The notes below the pieces were generated by a model, which was not told the DNA's origin, did no database searches, and saw only the letters and a list, made by a program, of their open reading frames with translations. A stretch of 64,000 bases of DNA from JAABQG01 sp963726365 (GTDB lineage: Bacteria > Pseudomonadota > Gammaproteobacteria > Burkholderiales > Burkholderiaceae_C): assembly GCA_963726365.1 (NCBI GenBank), contig CAVSCI010000013.1, positions 62,001-126,000 of the forward strand, in the 5' to 3' direction. The position numbers were made by a program, and so were the translations under genes. Shown in pieces: positions 11,587 to 24,785 of this stretch (positions are counted from its first letter, which is position 1; each line of letters starts with the position of its first letter).

Positions 11587-12669
11587 ATGGCCAAGACCCT
11601 CCCTGAACTGCGCATCCAGATCGATGCGGTCGACCGCGACCTGCTGGCGTTGCTCAACCACCGCGCAGCACTGGCCAACGAGGTCGGCGATATCAAGCGG
11701 GCCGAAGGCTCGCCTGTCTTCCGACCGGACCGCGAGGCGCAGGTGATTCATGGACTGCAGAGCGCCAACCCGGGCCCGCTGAAGAACACCAGCGTGGCCA
11801 TGATCTGGCGCGAGATCATGTCGGCCTGCCGCGCACTGGAGGCGCCCCAGCGCGTCGCATTCCTGGGCCCGACCGGCACATTCAGCGAACAGGCCGCCCT
11901 GCAGTTCTTCGGCTCCAGCATCGAGCGGGTGCCCTGCGTCAGCATCGACGAGGTGTTTCGTGCCACGGCGGCCGGCACGGCCGAATTTGGCGTGGTGCCC
12001 GTGGAGAACTCCACCGAAGGCGTGATTTCCCGATCGCTCGACCTGTTCCTGCAATCGCCGCTGCATATCGTGGGCGAAACCAGCCTGCTGGTGCGCCACA
12101 ACCTGCTGCGCCTGTCCCCTTCGCTGGACGCCATCGAGGTGGTGCTGGCACACCCCCAGGCGCTGGCGCAATGCCAGGGCTGGCTCAACACCCATCTTCC
12201 CGACGTGGAGCGGCGTGCGGTCTCCAGCAACGCCGAGGGTGCGCGGCTGGCCGCCACCCACCCCGCCTGGGCGGGCATTGCCAGCGAACGGGCGGCCACC
12301 GAATTCGGCCTGCACATCGCCGCCCACGCCATCCAGGACGACGCCTTCAACCGCACCCGCTTTGCAGTCATCTGCCTGCCGCAGACGCTGCCGGCGCCCG
12401 AGGCCTCGGGCCAGGACTGTGTGAGCCTGATCGTCTCCGTGCCCAACCGCCCCGGCGCGGTGCATGACTTGCTGGTGCCGCTGAAGACGCATGGCGTGTC
12501 CATGACACGCTTCGAGTCGCGTCCGGCGCGCTCCGGGCAGTGGGAATATTATTTCTATATCGACCTGCAAGGCCACCCTTCGCAGCCCAGTGTGGCGGCA
12601 GCCCTGAAGGATCTGAAGGGCCTTTGCGCCTTCTACAAAGTGCTGGGCACCTACCCGGCGGGTGAATAA
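11587..12669 (+). CDS. pheA: bifunctional chorismate mutase / prephenate dehydratase (P-protein)
   Basis: Converts chorismate to prephenate and then to phenylpyruvate for phenylalanine synthesis. 360 residues in three domains: an AroQ-type chorismate mutase (residues 1-85, with LRIQIDAVDRDLLALLNHRA and the conserved Lys and Arg), the dehydratase (about 92-270, FLGPTGTFSEQAA and VPVENSTEGVISRS with the catalytic Thr region), and a C-terminal ACT domain (LIVSVPNRPGAVHDLL, then the ESRP motif) for feedback inhibition by phenylalanine. It begins the aromatic run pheA-tyrA-aroA/cmk, 53 bases before tyrA. Confidence 0.96.
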   Translation: MAKTLPELRIQIDAVDRDLLALLNHRAALANEVGDIKRAEGSPVFRPDREAQVIHGLQSANPGPLKNTSVAMIWREIMSACRALEAPQRVAFLGPTGTFSEQAALQFFGSSIERVPCVSIDEVFRATAAGTAEFGVVPVENSTEGVISRSLDLFLQSPLHIVGETSLLVRHNLLRLSPSLDAIEVVLAHPQALAQCQGWLNTHLPDVERRAVSSNAEGARLAATHPAWAGIASERAATEFGLHIAAHAIQDDAFNRTRFAVICLPQTLPAPEASGQDCVSLIVSVPNRPGAVHDLLVPLKTHGVSMTRFESRPARSGQWEYYFYIDLQGHPSQPSVAAALKDLKGLCAFYKVLGTYPAGE

Positions 12670-12722
12670 CATGGCGTCTCACGCGCAAGACGTTTCTCAT
12701 TCACGCAAGTCCGGGAGTCGGG

Positions 12723-13604
12723 ATGTTTGAACAACTGGGGTTGATCGGCTGCGGCCTGATGGGCGGTTCGTTTGCGCTGGCGCTCAAGCGCGCTGGCCTG
12801 GTCAAGCGCGTCGTGGGCTACAGCAAGTCGCCCTCCACGACCGAGCGGGCGCGCCTCATGGGTGTGATCGATGTGGAAGCGCCTTCGGCGCTGCTGGCCG
12901 TCTCCGGCGCGGACATCGTGCTGCTGGCCGTGCCGGTGGCCGCCACGGAAGCGACCTTCAAGGCGATCCGGCACCTGGTCACGCCGAACATGCTGATCAT
13001 GGACGTCGGCTCCACCAAGCGCGATGTGGTCGACGCAGCGCGCCGCGTCTTGCGCGAGCAGGTCGGTGGCTTCGTGCCTGCCCATCCGATTGCGGGCCGC
13101 GAGGTCGCCGGCGTGGACAATGCCGACCCGGATCTTTACGCCGGCAAGCAGGTCATCCTGACGCCGATCGAGCGCACCCGCACCGTTCAGCTCCAGCAGG
13201 CGATGGATGTCTGGACCGCCATCGGCTGTCACGTGACCAAAATGTCACCGGAATCCCACGACGCTGCCTTCGCGGCGGTCAGCCACCTGCCGCACGTGCT
13301 GGCCTTCTCCCTGATGAATGCCATCACGGGACAGCCGCAAGGCAAGGAGTTCCTGGCGCTGGCCGGCCCCGGTTTTCGCGATTTCACGCGCATTGCGGCC
13401 AGCGAGCCCAATGTCTGGCGTGACATCCTTCTGGCCAATCGCGAGGAGCTTCTGGCGCAGTCCCGGATATTCCAGCACGCGCTGCAGGCTTTCGAGCAGA
13501 CCATCAGCAGCGGCAATGCCGAGGCCCTGGAAAGCCTGATCAGCAAGGCCAGCGAGACGCGGGCGCACTGGCGGATCAGCTCAGCGAAGCCGCACAGGCC
13601 ATGA
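12723..13604 (+). CDS. tyrA: prephenate dehydrogenase
   Basis: Oxidises prephenate (or arogenate) to 4-hydroxyphenylpyruvate with NAD(P)+ for tyrosine synthesis. 293 residues. Rossmann motif GLIGCGLMGGSFALAL at residues 6-21, DIVLLAVPVAAT, MDVGSTKRDVV, and the substrate-binding HPIAGREVAGVDNAD with the catalytic His. The dimerisation helices carry SHLPHVLAFSLM. No ACT domain is present, so feedback regulation would differ from the AroQ-TyrA fusion of enterics. 83 bases separate its stop from aroA. Confidence 0.95.
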   Translation: MFEQLGLIGCGLMGGSFALALKRAGLVKRVVGYSKSPSTTERARLMGVIDVEAPSALLAVSGADIVLLAVPVAATEATFKAIRHLVTPNMLIMDVGSTKRDVVDAARRVLREQVGGFVPAHPIAGREVAGVDNADPDLYAGKQVILTPIERTRTVQLQQAMDVWTAIGCHVTKMSPESHDAAFAAVSHLPHVLAFSLMNAITGQPQGKEFLALAGPGFRDFTRIAASEPNVWRDILLANREELLAQSRIFQHALQAFEQTISSGNAEALESLISKASETRAHWRISSAKPHRP

Positions 13605-13687
13605 CGACTTCGACGCTCGCGGCAAAGCCGCGGCGCCGCCTGTCAATGAACCCGGCCTGGCGACCCCACGGACCCGCGGAGACCTGA

Positions 13688-15695
13688 ATGTTTTCCACCG
13701 AATTTCTGGATATTCCCCCACTGGTCAGCGCGGACGGCACCGTCACCCTGCCCGGCTCCAAAAGCATTTCAAACCGCGTGCTGCTCCTGTCGGCCCTGAG
13801 CCATGGCAGCACGGTGATCCATGACTTGCTGGATTCCGACGACACCCGCGTCATGCTCGATGCGTTGACCCAGCTCGGCTGCGGTGTCACCGCGAGCGGC
13901 AGCACGGTCACAGTGGCCGGCCTCGGTGGCCGGCTTCCCCGTTCACCGGCGCGCCTTTTCCTGGGCAACGCCGGCACTGCCATGCGGCCCCTGACGGCGG
14001 CCCTGGCGGTGCTGGGCGGGGATTTCGAGCTGTCCGGCGTGCCACGCATGCACGAGCGTCCGATCGGTGACCTGGTGGACGCGCTGCGACAACTCGGTTG
14101 CTCGATCACCTGCACGGGCGTCGAGGGCTACCCGCCGCTGCGTATCGGCCCACCCCTGCTGAAACTGGATGCGCCGATCCAGGTGCGAGGCGACGTTTCC
14201 AGCCAGTTCCTGACCGCGTTGTTGATGTCGCTTCCCCTCGCTTCGGCAAGCGACATCGTGATCGAGGTGGTGGGCGAACTGATCTCCAAGCCCTACATCG
14301 AGATCACGCTGAACCTGCTGGCGCGCTTCGGCATCCAGGTGCGGCGTGACGGCTGGCAGCGATTCACCATTCCCGGCCGGCAGCCGGTACCAGTCGCCCG
14401 GCGAGATTCATGTCGAGGCCGATGCTTCCTCCGCCAGCTATTTCATTGCGCTGGGCGCGATTGCGCCGCCGCGGCCGGGGGCGCAGGGCATCAGGATCCA
14501 GGGCGTCGGGGCGGCGTCGATCCAGGGTGACATCCGCTTTATCGACGCGGCGCAGGCCATGGGCGCGCGGGTCGCCAGCGGCACCAACTGGCTGGAGGTG
14601 TCGCGCGGGGCCTGGCCTTTGAGGGCCATCGACCTCGACTGCAACCACATTCCCGACGCGGCAATGACGCTGGCCGTGATGGCGCTGTACGCCGACGGCA
14701 CCACGACGCTGCGCAACATCGCCAGCTGGCGCGTCAAGGAAACCGACCGCATTGCCGCGATGGCCCGCGAACTGCGCAAGCTCGGCGCCACAGTCGAGGA
14801 AGGTGCGGACTTCATCCGCGTCACGCCACCGGCCTCGCCCGCGCAGTGGGCGGCCGCCTCCATCCATACCTACGACGATCACAGGGTGGCGATGTGCTTT
14901 TCACTGGCAGCGTTCAACCCGGCGGGCTTGCCCGTGCGAATCGAAGACCCGAAGTGCGTGGCCAAGACTTTCCCCGACTATTTTGAAGCCCTGTTCTCGC
15001 TCGCCCAGGCGGCGCCGGGCCGCCTGCCCGTCATCTGCGTCGACGGACCCAGCGCTTCGGGCAAGGGCACGCTGGCCGGTCGAGTGGCCCGGAAGCTGGG
15101 TTATCACTACCTGGACTCGGGTGCCCTGTACCGCGTCACTGCTGAGGCGGCACTGCGCGCCGGCATCGCGCTGGAGCCCGGCAACGAGGCAGCCATCGCC
15201 AGGCTGGCCCGGCAGATGGCAGTCACTTTTTGCGGGGAACAGGTGATGCTCGATGGCACCGACGTGACCGATGCCATCCGCAGCGAAGAAGGTGGCATGA
15301 ACGCCTCGCGGGTTTCTGCGCTGCCGTCCGTGCGCACGGCGCTCGTGTCGCTTCAACAGGGCTTTTCCCGACTGCCTGGCCTGGTCGCGGACGGGCGCGA
15401 CATGGGCACCGTGATCTTCCCCGGCGCAGCGCTCAAGGTCTTTTTGACCGCCAGCGCCGGGCAGCGCGCCGAACGCCGCCATAAGCAGTTGATTTCAAAG
15501 GGAATTTCGACTACACTTGACAGTCTTCGCGCTGACCTGCAAGCGCGCGACGCGCGGGACTCATCCCGCAGCGTGGCGCCACTCAAGCCAGCCGGAGATG
15601 CCCGGCTACTGGACAATTCAGATTTGACCATCGAAGAATCGGTTGAAGAAGTATTGCGCTGGTGGCAGGACGTGCAGCCCTTCAAGGTGTCTTGA
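13688..15695 (+). CDS. aroA-cmk: bifunctional 3-phosphoshikimate 1-carboxyvinyltransferase / cytidylate kinase, one frameshift
   Basis: One polypeptide of about 668 residues joining EPSP synthase to CMP kinase. The AroA half has LPGSKSISNRVLLL (residues 20-33), LGNAGTAMRPL, SSQFLTALLM and, after the indel, the YDDHRVAMCFSLA segment. The linker SLAQAAPGRLPVICVDGPSASGKGTLAG leads straight into the Cmk P-loop (CVDGPSASGKGT), followed by YLDSGALYR and RDMGTVIFP. The frame shifts once at a GG at 14375-14376, where removing one G restores IPAGSRYQSPGE; this looks like a sequencing error. The halves act in different pathways (shikimate and pyrimidine nucleotides). The fusion replaces the adjacent separate genes seen in many proteobacteria. 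Confidence 0.9.
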
Positions 15696-15887
15696 GCGGC
15701 TGCGCAAAACGGCAGCAGCCTGACAGCTCTTGTCGCAGCCCACCCGGCCCCCACCGCGCCTCACGCGCACCGGCTGTGTGGTTTTTCAACTTAACCGCGG
15801 GTTCCCCGCAAGCAACCGCCGCAGTCAGCTTCCGCAAACGATGGCAATTCCGCCGCCGTAAGACCTGTCTGCGCATCAGGAAAATCA

Positions 15888-17576
15888 ATGTCTGAATCTT
15901 TTGCCGACCTATTTGCCGAATCGCTGCAACGCACCGAAATGCGTCCGGGCGAAGTCATCACCGCCGAAGTCGTGCGCATCGAGCACAGCTTCGTGGTGGT
16001 CAACGCCGGTCTCAAGTCCGAGGCCTACGTGCCCCTGGAAGAATTCAAGAACGACAAGGGCGAAGTCGAAGTCCAGGTCGGCGACTTCGTGTCGGTGGCC
16101 ATCGGCTCCATCGAAAACGGCTACGGCGACACCATCCTGTCGCGTGACACGGCCAAGCGCCTGGCCTCGTGGATGAGCCTGGAAAAAGCCCTGGAATCCG
16201 GCGAATTCGTCACCGGCACGACCAGCGGCAAGGTCAAGGGCGGCCTGACCGTGCTGGTCAATGGCATCCGCGCCTTCCTGCCTGGCTCGCTGGTGGACAC
16301 CCGCCCGACCAAGGACCTGTCTCCGTACGAGAACAAGACCCTGGAATTCAAGGTCATCAAGCTCGACCGCAAGCGCAACAACGTGGTGCTGAGCCGCCGC
16401 GCGGTGGTGGAAGCCAGCATGGGCGAAGAGCGCGCCAAGCTGATGGAAACCCTGAAAGAGGGTTCCGTGGTGCGTGGCGTGGTCAAGAACATCACCGAAT
16501 ACGGTGCGTTCGTCGACCTCGGCGGCATCGACGGCCTGCTGCACATCACCGACATGGCCTGGCGCCGTGTCCGCCACCCGAGCGAAGTCGTTCAGGCCGG
16601 CCAGGAAATCTCCGCCAAGATCCTCAAGTTCGACACCGAGAAGAACCGCGTGTCCCTGGGTCTCAAGCAGATGGGCGATGACCCGTGGATGGGCGTGAAC
16701 CGCCGCTACCCGCAAGGCACGCGCATGTTCGGCAAGATCACCAACATCGCCGACTACGGCGCGTTCGTGGAACTCGAGCCCGGCATCGAAGGCCTGGTGC
16801 ACGTCTCCGAGATGGACTGGACCAACAAGAACATCGCCCCGGCCAAGCTCGTGGCGCTGGGCGACGAAGTCGAAGTCATGGTCCTGGAGATCGACGAGGA
16901 CAAGCGCCGCATCAGCCTGGGCATGAAGCAGTGCAAGGCCAACCCGTGGCAGGAATTCGCGCAGAACACCAAGCGCGGCGACCGCGTCAAGGGCCCGATC
17001 AAGTCGATCACCGACTTCGGTGTGTTCGTCGGCCTGGCCGCCGGCATCGACGGCCTGGTGCACCTGTCCGACCTGTCCTGGAACGAAACCGGCGAAGCCG
17101 CCGTGCGCAACTACAAGAAGGGCCAGGAAGTCGAGGCTCTGGTGCTGGCCGTGGACGTGGACCGCGAGCGCATCTCGCTGGGCATCAAGCAGCTCGACCA
17201 GGATCCCTTCACCACCTTCGTGTCGGTCAACGACAAGGGCCAGATCGTGACCGGCAAGGTCAAGACCGTGGACGCCCGTGGCGCTGAAATCGATCTCGGC
17301 GAAGACATCATCGGCTACCTGCGCGCCAGCGAAATCTCCCGCGACCGCGTGGAAGATGCCCGCAACGTGCTCAAGGAAGGCGACGAAGTCACGGCCGTCG
17401 TGGTGAACGTGGATCGCAAGACCCGCAACATCCAGCTGTCGATCAAGGCCAAGGACATGGCGGACCAGAACGAAGCCATGCAGTCCCTGAGCCAGCAGTC
17501 GGCGCGTGAAAACGCTGGCACGACCAGCCTCGGCGCACTGCTGCGCGCCAAGCTGGACAACAACGAGTCGAAGTAA
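15888..17576 (+). CDS. rpsA: 30S ribosomal protein S1
   Basis: Binds mRNA on the 30S subunit and helps initiation on structured leaders. 562 residues, six S1 domains; the four C-terminal ones are near-identical in plan, each with a TEYGAFVDLGG / IADYGAFVELEPG / ITDFGVFVGLAAG type strand and an RISLG(M/I)KQ ending. The 192-base leader after cmk holds a weak AGGA site 7 bases before ATG and no obvious terminator, so S1 may be partly translated from the aroA-cmk transcript. Followed by ihfB, the usual order. Confidence 0.98.
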   Translation: MSESFADLFAESLQRTEMRPGEVITAEVVRIEHSFVVVNAGLKSEAYVPLEEFKNDKGEVEVQVGDFVSVAIGSIENGYGDTILSRDTAKRLASWMSLEKALESGEFVTGTTSGKVKGGLTVLVNGIRAFLPGSLVDTRPTKDLSPYENKTLEFKVIKLDRKRNNVVLSRRAVVEASMGEERAKLMETLKEGSVVRGVVKNITEYGAFVDLGGIDGLLHITDMAWRRVRHPSEVVQAGQEISAKILKFDTEKNRVSLGLKQMGDDPWMGVNRRYPQGTRMFGKITNIADYGAFVELEPGIEGLVHVSEMDWTNKNIAPAKLVALGDEVEVMVLEIDEDKRRISLGMKQCKANPWQEFAQNTKRGDRVKGPIKSITDFGVFVGLAAGIDGLVHLSDLSWNETGEAAVRNYKKGQEVEALVLAVDVDRERISLGIKQLDQDPFTTFVSVNDKGQIVTGKVKTVDARGAEIDLGEDIIGYLRASEISRDRVEDARNVLKEGDEVTAVVVNVDRKTRNIQLSIKAKDMADQNEAMQSLSQQSARENAGTTSLGALLRAKLDNNESK

Positions 17577-17640
17577 CTTTGCAGGACAGACCGTGCCTGG
17601 TGGCGCAAGCCGTCCGCGCGCTCTGTCCGCAACTTGCCAG

Positions 17641-17952
17641 ATGACAAGATCCGACCTCGTCGAAGAACTGGCGGCCCGCTTTGGCCAGCTCACCCATCGC
17701 GATGCAGAATTCGCCGTCAAGACGATTCTGGACGCGATGAGCGATGCGCTGGTGCGGGGGCACCGCATTGAAATTCGCGGGTTCGGCAGTTTTTCGATCA
17801 ACCGTCGCCCGCCGCGCATGGGACGCAACCCGCGTTCAGGCGAGAGCGTGGCGATTCCCGAAAAGCGCGTGCCGCACTTCAAGCCCGGCAAGGCCCTGCG
17901 CGAAGCCGTGGACAAGCGCACAGCGGAACTGAACGCCGCGAAACCGACCTGA
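17641..17952 (+). CDS. ihfB: integration host factor subunit beta
   Basis: HU/IHF-family DNA-bending protein, 103 residues. It starts MTRSDLVEELAARFGQLTHRDAE and carries the DNA-contacting arm IRGFGSFSINRRPPRMGRNP with the intercalating Pro, then VAIPEKRVPHFKPGKALREAV. I chose the ATG at 17641 because it matches the family start; an open frame extending upstream overlaps rpsA and does not resemble IHF. Directly downstream of rpsA as in most proteobacteria. Confidence 0.96.
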   Translation: MTRSDLVEELAARFGQLTHRDAEFAVKTILDAMSDALVRGHRIEIRGFGSFSINRRPPRMGRNPRSGESVAIPEKRVPHFKPGKALREAVDKRTAELNAAKPT

Positions 17953-18031
17953 ACGGCCGGCAAGCAGCGTCGCTCTGCAGCTTCAGCCTGCCGGGGGCAA
18001 CGCTAGAATCGATCCGTCACCGGGGAGACTC

Positions 18032-18334
18032 ATGAAGAAACTCTTGTGGCTGCTTAAGTGGATGCTTAAGGCAGCCATTTTTTTTACCCTGTTTGCCTTC
18101 GCGCTGAACAACCAGCAGGATGCCACCGTGCATTTTTTCTTTGGCACACAGTGGCGCACCCCGCTGGTGCTGGTGGTGTTGACCGCCTTCACCGCCGGCG
18201 TGGCCATCGGTGTCCTGGGCATGGTTCCGCGCTGGTGGAAGCACCGCAAGGCCGCCCGGCGGGTTCAGCGCGATGCCGCGCCCACCCCCGCCAGCGAACC
18301 GACCCCGCCGTCACCGCCTGCCCATGGACTTTGA
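18032..18334 (+). CDS. lapA: LapA-family inner membrane protein (DUF1049)
   Basis: A 100-residue membrane protein with two transmembrane segments (AAIFFTLFAFALNNQQ near residue 15 and a long VLVVLTAFTAGVAIGVLGMV near residue 48) and a basic cytoplasmic tail. The DUF1049 hallmark is N-N-x-x-x-A/V between the segments followed by F-F. LapA works with LapB in regulating LPS synthesis through LpxC turnover. Good GGGGAG ribosome site. Overlaps lapB by 11 bases. Confidence 0.87.
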   Translation: MKKLLWLLKWMLKAAIFFTLFAFALNNQQDATVHFFFGTQWRTPLVLVVLTAFTAGVAIGVLGMVPRWWKHRKAARRVQRDAAPTPASEPTPPSPPAHGL

Positions 18335-19472
18335 TTTCGTCTGGATCCTGCTGGGCCTGCCCCTGGCCTTCATGATGGGCTGGGTCGCGTCGCGCTTTGA
18401 CCTGCGACAGCTCCGCGTTGAAAACCGGCGTGCCCCCAAGGCGTATTTCAAGGGCCTGAACTTCCTGCTCAACGAGCAGCAGGATCAGGCCATCGATGCC
18501 TTTATCGAGGCCGTGCAGAACGACCCCGACACGTCCGAGCTGCATTTCGCGCTGGGCAACCTGTTTCGTCGGCGAGGCGAATACGACCGCGCGGTTCGGG
18601 TTCACGAACATCTGCTCTCCCGGGGTGACCTGACGGCTGCCGACCGCACCCGCGCCCAGCACGCGCTGGCGCTTGACTTCCTCAAGGCCGGCCTGCTCGA
18701 CCGGGCGGAGGATGCGTTGCGCAAGCTGGACAACACGCCTTTCGAGAATCAGGCCCGGCTGGCGTTGCTGGCCATCTATGAGCGCTCGCGGGAATGGCCG
18801 CAGGCGGCCGAGGTGGCGCGCAAGCTCGAAGCCTCGGGCGAGGCCAGCTTTGCCGGGCGACTGGCGCACTATCTGTGTGAACAGGCCGCCACCTTCACCG
18901 CCTCTGGCGACTTGGGGTCCGCACAGCGACTGCTGGAGCAGGCCATCGCTGACGCGCCGCCATCGGCGCGCCCACGAATTCAACTGGCCAGCCTCCAGCG
19001 GTCACAGGGGCATCACGATGCGGCCCTGGCCACGATGGTTGACCTGATGCAGGCGGCGCCTGCGGCGACGCCATTGGTCGCCATTGCCTTGGCAGAAACT
19101 GCCCAAGTCTGCGGTCAGACCCAGCAGGTCCTTGGCTTGTTGCACGCCAGCTATGAACAGATGCCCTCACTGGACGTGATGGAGGCCATCGTCAGGCTGG
19201 AAGGCGCGGCGGGCATCGATGCCCGCGCGGGGTATATCCGCCATCTGGAACGGGAGCCGTCGCTGATCGCTGCCGCGCGCTGGATTGCCGGTGAAAAGCT
19301 CGAGCACGACCAGTTCCACCCGCTGGTCCAGCGAGCGCTCGACCACGCGGTCAAGCCCTTGAGCCGCTACCGCTGCGCCGCCTGCGGTTTCGAGGCCAAG
19401 GATCACTTCTGGCAGTGCCCGGGTTGCCAGGCCTGGGACAGCTACCCGCCGCAACGGGTGGAGGAGCTCTGA
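18324..19472 (+). CDS. lapB: lipopolysaccharide assembly protein LapB
   Basis: 382-residue membrane-anchored TPR protein that presents LpxC to FtsH and coordinates LPS assembly. An N-terminal membrane helix (FVWILLGLPLAFMMGWVASR) is followed by YFKGLNFLLNEQQDQAIDAF and several TPR units (to about residue 340). A C-terminal rubredoxin-like metal site, CAACGFEAKDHFWQCPGCQAWDS, has two CxxC pairs. I chose the ATG at 18324 because the protein then begins MDFDFVWILL as in the family. Terminated by the hairpin at 19588-19610. Confidence 0.93.
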   Translation: MDFDFVWILLGLPLAFMMGWVASRFDLRQLRVENRRAPKAYFKGLNFLLNEQQDQAIDAFIEAVQNDPDTSELHFALGNLFRRRGEYDRAVRVHEHLLSRGDLTAADRTRAQHALALDFLKAGLLDRAEDALRKLDNTPFENQARLALLAIYERSREWPQAAEVARKLEASGEASFAGRLAHYLCEQAATFTASGDLGSAQRLLEQAIADAPPSARPRIQLASLQRSQGHHDAALATMVDLMQAAPAATPLVAIALAETAQVCGQTQQVLGLLHASYEQMPSLDVMEAIVRLEGAAGIDARAGYIRHLEREPSLIAAARWIAGEKLEHDQFHPLVQRALDHAVKPLSRYRCAACGFEAKDHFWQCPGCQAWDSYPPQRVEEL

Positions 19473-19587
19473 GCCCGCGCCAGGCGACGTCGCCGCTCTC
19501 GCCGAACCCTCTGCGGGCGTTCACCTGGAACAGCACACAGACCTGGCGTCAACGGTGAGTCGCCCTGCCCCGTTATGGTTAGGCCCT

Positions 19588-19610
19588 CCCGGCAAACCTG
19601 CCGGGTTTTT
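19588..19610 (+). terminator. intrinsic terminator after lapB
   Basis: Perfect 7-base stem CCCGGCA/TGCCGGG with an AACC loop and five T. Confidence 0.85.
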
Positions 19611-19631
19611 CATGACCGAGGAGTAAACCCC

Positions 19632-20294
19632 ATGTTGAAGAAGATTCTGGCCCTTGTGGCCATGCTGTATGCCGCCGCGTGTTTCGCCGCCGTGGATGTG
19701 AACAAGGCCACCGCTGCTGAACTCGACAGCATCAAGGGTATCGGCCCGGCCATCTCGACCAAGATCATCGACGAGCGCAAGAAGGGCAACTACAAGGACT
19801 GGAATGACCTCATCACCCGCGTCCAGGGTGTGGGCGACACCAACGCCGCCAAATTTTCCGCCGAAGGCCTGACCGTGAATGGCGCCGGCTTCAAGGGCGC
19901 TGCTGCCGCGCCCGCTGCTGCGGCACCCGCCAAGAAGGACGACAAGCCGGCTGCGGCAATGCCCGCCAAGGCGGAAGACAAGAAGGCCGAGGCCAAGCCC
20001 ACCGCGGCTCCGGCTGCCGCCGCCGCACCCGCCAAGGAGGCCAAGGCCGACCCCAAGGCTGAAGCGGCTGCCAAGAAGGAAGCCGACAAGAAGGCCAAGG
20101 ATGAAGCCAAGGCCAAGAAAGACGCTGAGAAGAAAGCCAAAGCCGATGCGGACAAGAAAGCCAAGGACGACGCCAAGGCCAAGAAGGCTGACGATGCGAA
20201 GGCCAAGGATGCCAAGAAAGACGAGAAGCCCGCTGCCAAGTCCGCTGATGCCGCGAAACCGGCCGCCAGCGCTGCCAGCGCCGCCAAGAAGTAA
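19632..20294 (+). CDS. secreted helix-hairpin-helix (ComEA-like) protein with Lys/Ala-rich tail
   Basis: 220 residues. A signal peptide (to about residue 20, cleavage near CFAAVD) precedes a single ComEA-type HhH domain, VNKATAAELDSIKGIGPAIS with LITRVQGVGDTNAAKFS (residues 22-75), which normally binds DNA without sequence preference. From about residue 85 to the end the protein is low-complexity Ala, Lys, Asp, Pro and Glu, histone H1-like, in tandem K-K-D-A / K-A-K-D-D units. ComEA proteins act in DNA uptake; the basic tail is longer than usual for this family. The start has a GAGGAG site 9 bases upstream. It is a single-gene unit bounded by terminators on both sides. Confidence 0.82.
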   Translation: MLKKILALVAMLYAAACFAAVDVNKATAAELDSIKGIGPAISTKIIDERKKGNYKDWNDLITRVQGVGDTNAAKFSAEGLTVNGAGFKGAAAAPAAAAPAKKDDKPAAAMPAKAEDKKAEAKPTAAPAAAAAPAKEAKADPKAEAAAKKEADKKAKDEAKAKKDAEKKAKADADKKAKDDAKAKKADDAKAKDAKKDEKPAAKSADAAKPAASAASAAKK

Positions 20295-20342
20295 GCGGAT
20301 CGCGCTCGCTTCAGCGACCCGCTTCGCCGGGGCCGCCCTGAA

Positions 20343-20364
20343 AACCCGCTTCGGCGGGTTTTTT
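20343..20364 (+). terminator. intrinsic terminator after the HhH gene
   Basis: AACCCGC/GCGGGTT stem with a stable TTCG tetraloop and a T6 tract. Confidence 0.88.
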
Positions 20365-20423
20365 CATGCCTTCTATGCCCTCGCCCAGCGTCGAGCCGAC
20401 CTTTCCTGCTATCGATTTTTTAT

Positions 20424-20963
20424 CTACTGAACCCAGGCAATCAGGTCCGTCACGCCCACGTCCACGCCTGCCTGCATCAGCAGCGTTGTCACCTGACCTC
20501 GGTGGTGCGTCTGGTGGTTGAAGAAATGCGTCAGGGCCTGCCACATCGGATGGACACGTTGCACCCCCTTGGTATTGGTGTAGCGCATGCTGCGCTGCGG
20601 GAAGTCCGCCGGCAGCGCGGCCAGCCAGGCTTCGATCGCGGCGTCCAGCCGGGCGCGGTGGGCGCGCAGTGCGGCCCAGTCGGCGTGCAGTTCGGTCTCG
20701 TGGCGGGCACCGGCGGGCAATGCGAGCAGGTCGGCCGGCAAGACGTCCGGGGCTTCGCCTTGCGCCGCAAAGCGGCCCAGCCACATCATGTCGCCCCAGA
20801 GCAGATGGTTCAGCGTGGCATGAATGGAGCCAAAGAACGCGCCGCGCGGGGCCTTGCGGGCCGCGTCATCCAACTGCTCGCAGGCGTCATACAGACGGGC
20901 ATTGAACCCGGTGTTGTAGCGCGCGAGAAGGCGGTAGTTGTCCATCAACGCGTCCACGGTCAA
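20424..20963 (-). CDS. DinB family protein
   Basis: 179-residue four-helix bundle protein of the DinB superfamily, a group of metal-dependent thiol- or other transferases most members of which lack an assigned role. The metal triad is visible as His in HATLNHLLWGD (about residue 52) and the HQTHHRGQ motif near residue 150. The MDNYRLLARYN opening is typical. Transcribed alone, convergent with the HhH gene. Confidence 0.85.
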   Translation of the reverse strand: MTVDALMDNYRLLARYNTGFNARLYDACEQLDDAARKAPRGAFFGSIHATLNHLLWGDMMWLGRFAAQGEAPDVLPADLLALPAGARHETELHADWAALRAHRARLDAAIEAWLAALPADFPQRSMRYTNTKGVQRVHPMWQALTHFFNHQTHHRGQVTTLLMQAGVDVGVTDLIAWVQ

Positions 20964-21018
20964 CTCCTGAATCCATAGCGAATTGCGACCTTTTGACGAT
21001 GGGAATGCAGCGTTTTCA

Positions 21019-24720
<3,702 letters not shown>

Positions 24721-24724
24721 AAAT

Positions 24725-24770
24725 CAATAGCTAACAATGACCGATGGGACGCTGGGATGATGCCGGTTTG
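24725..24770 (+). repeat. dispersed intergenic repeat, copy B
   Basis: AATAGCTAACAATGACC followed by GGGACGCTGGGATGATG. Lies between the oxoprolinase start codon and the regulator's 3' end, so it forms the oxoprolinase leader. Confidence 0.7.
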
Positions 24771-24785
24771 ACTCAGAGAACACCG

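Noticed and set aside
14370..14380. Programmed frameshift in aroA-cmk
   Set aside because: No slippery heptamer or downstream structure; one extra G in GG, like other random indels in the window.
15909..17963. 684-codon minus frame across rpsA and ihfB
   Set aside because: Shadow of S1 domain repeats; no ribosome site or family match.
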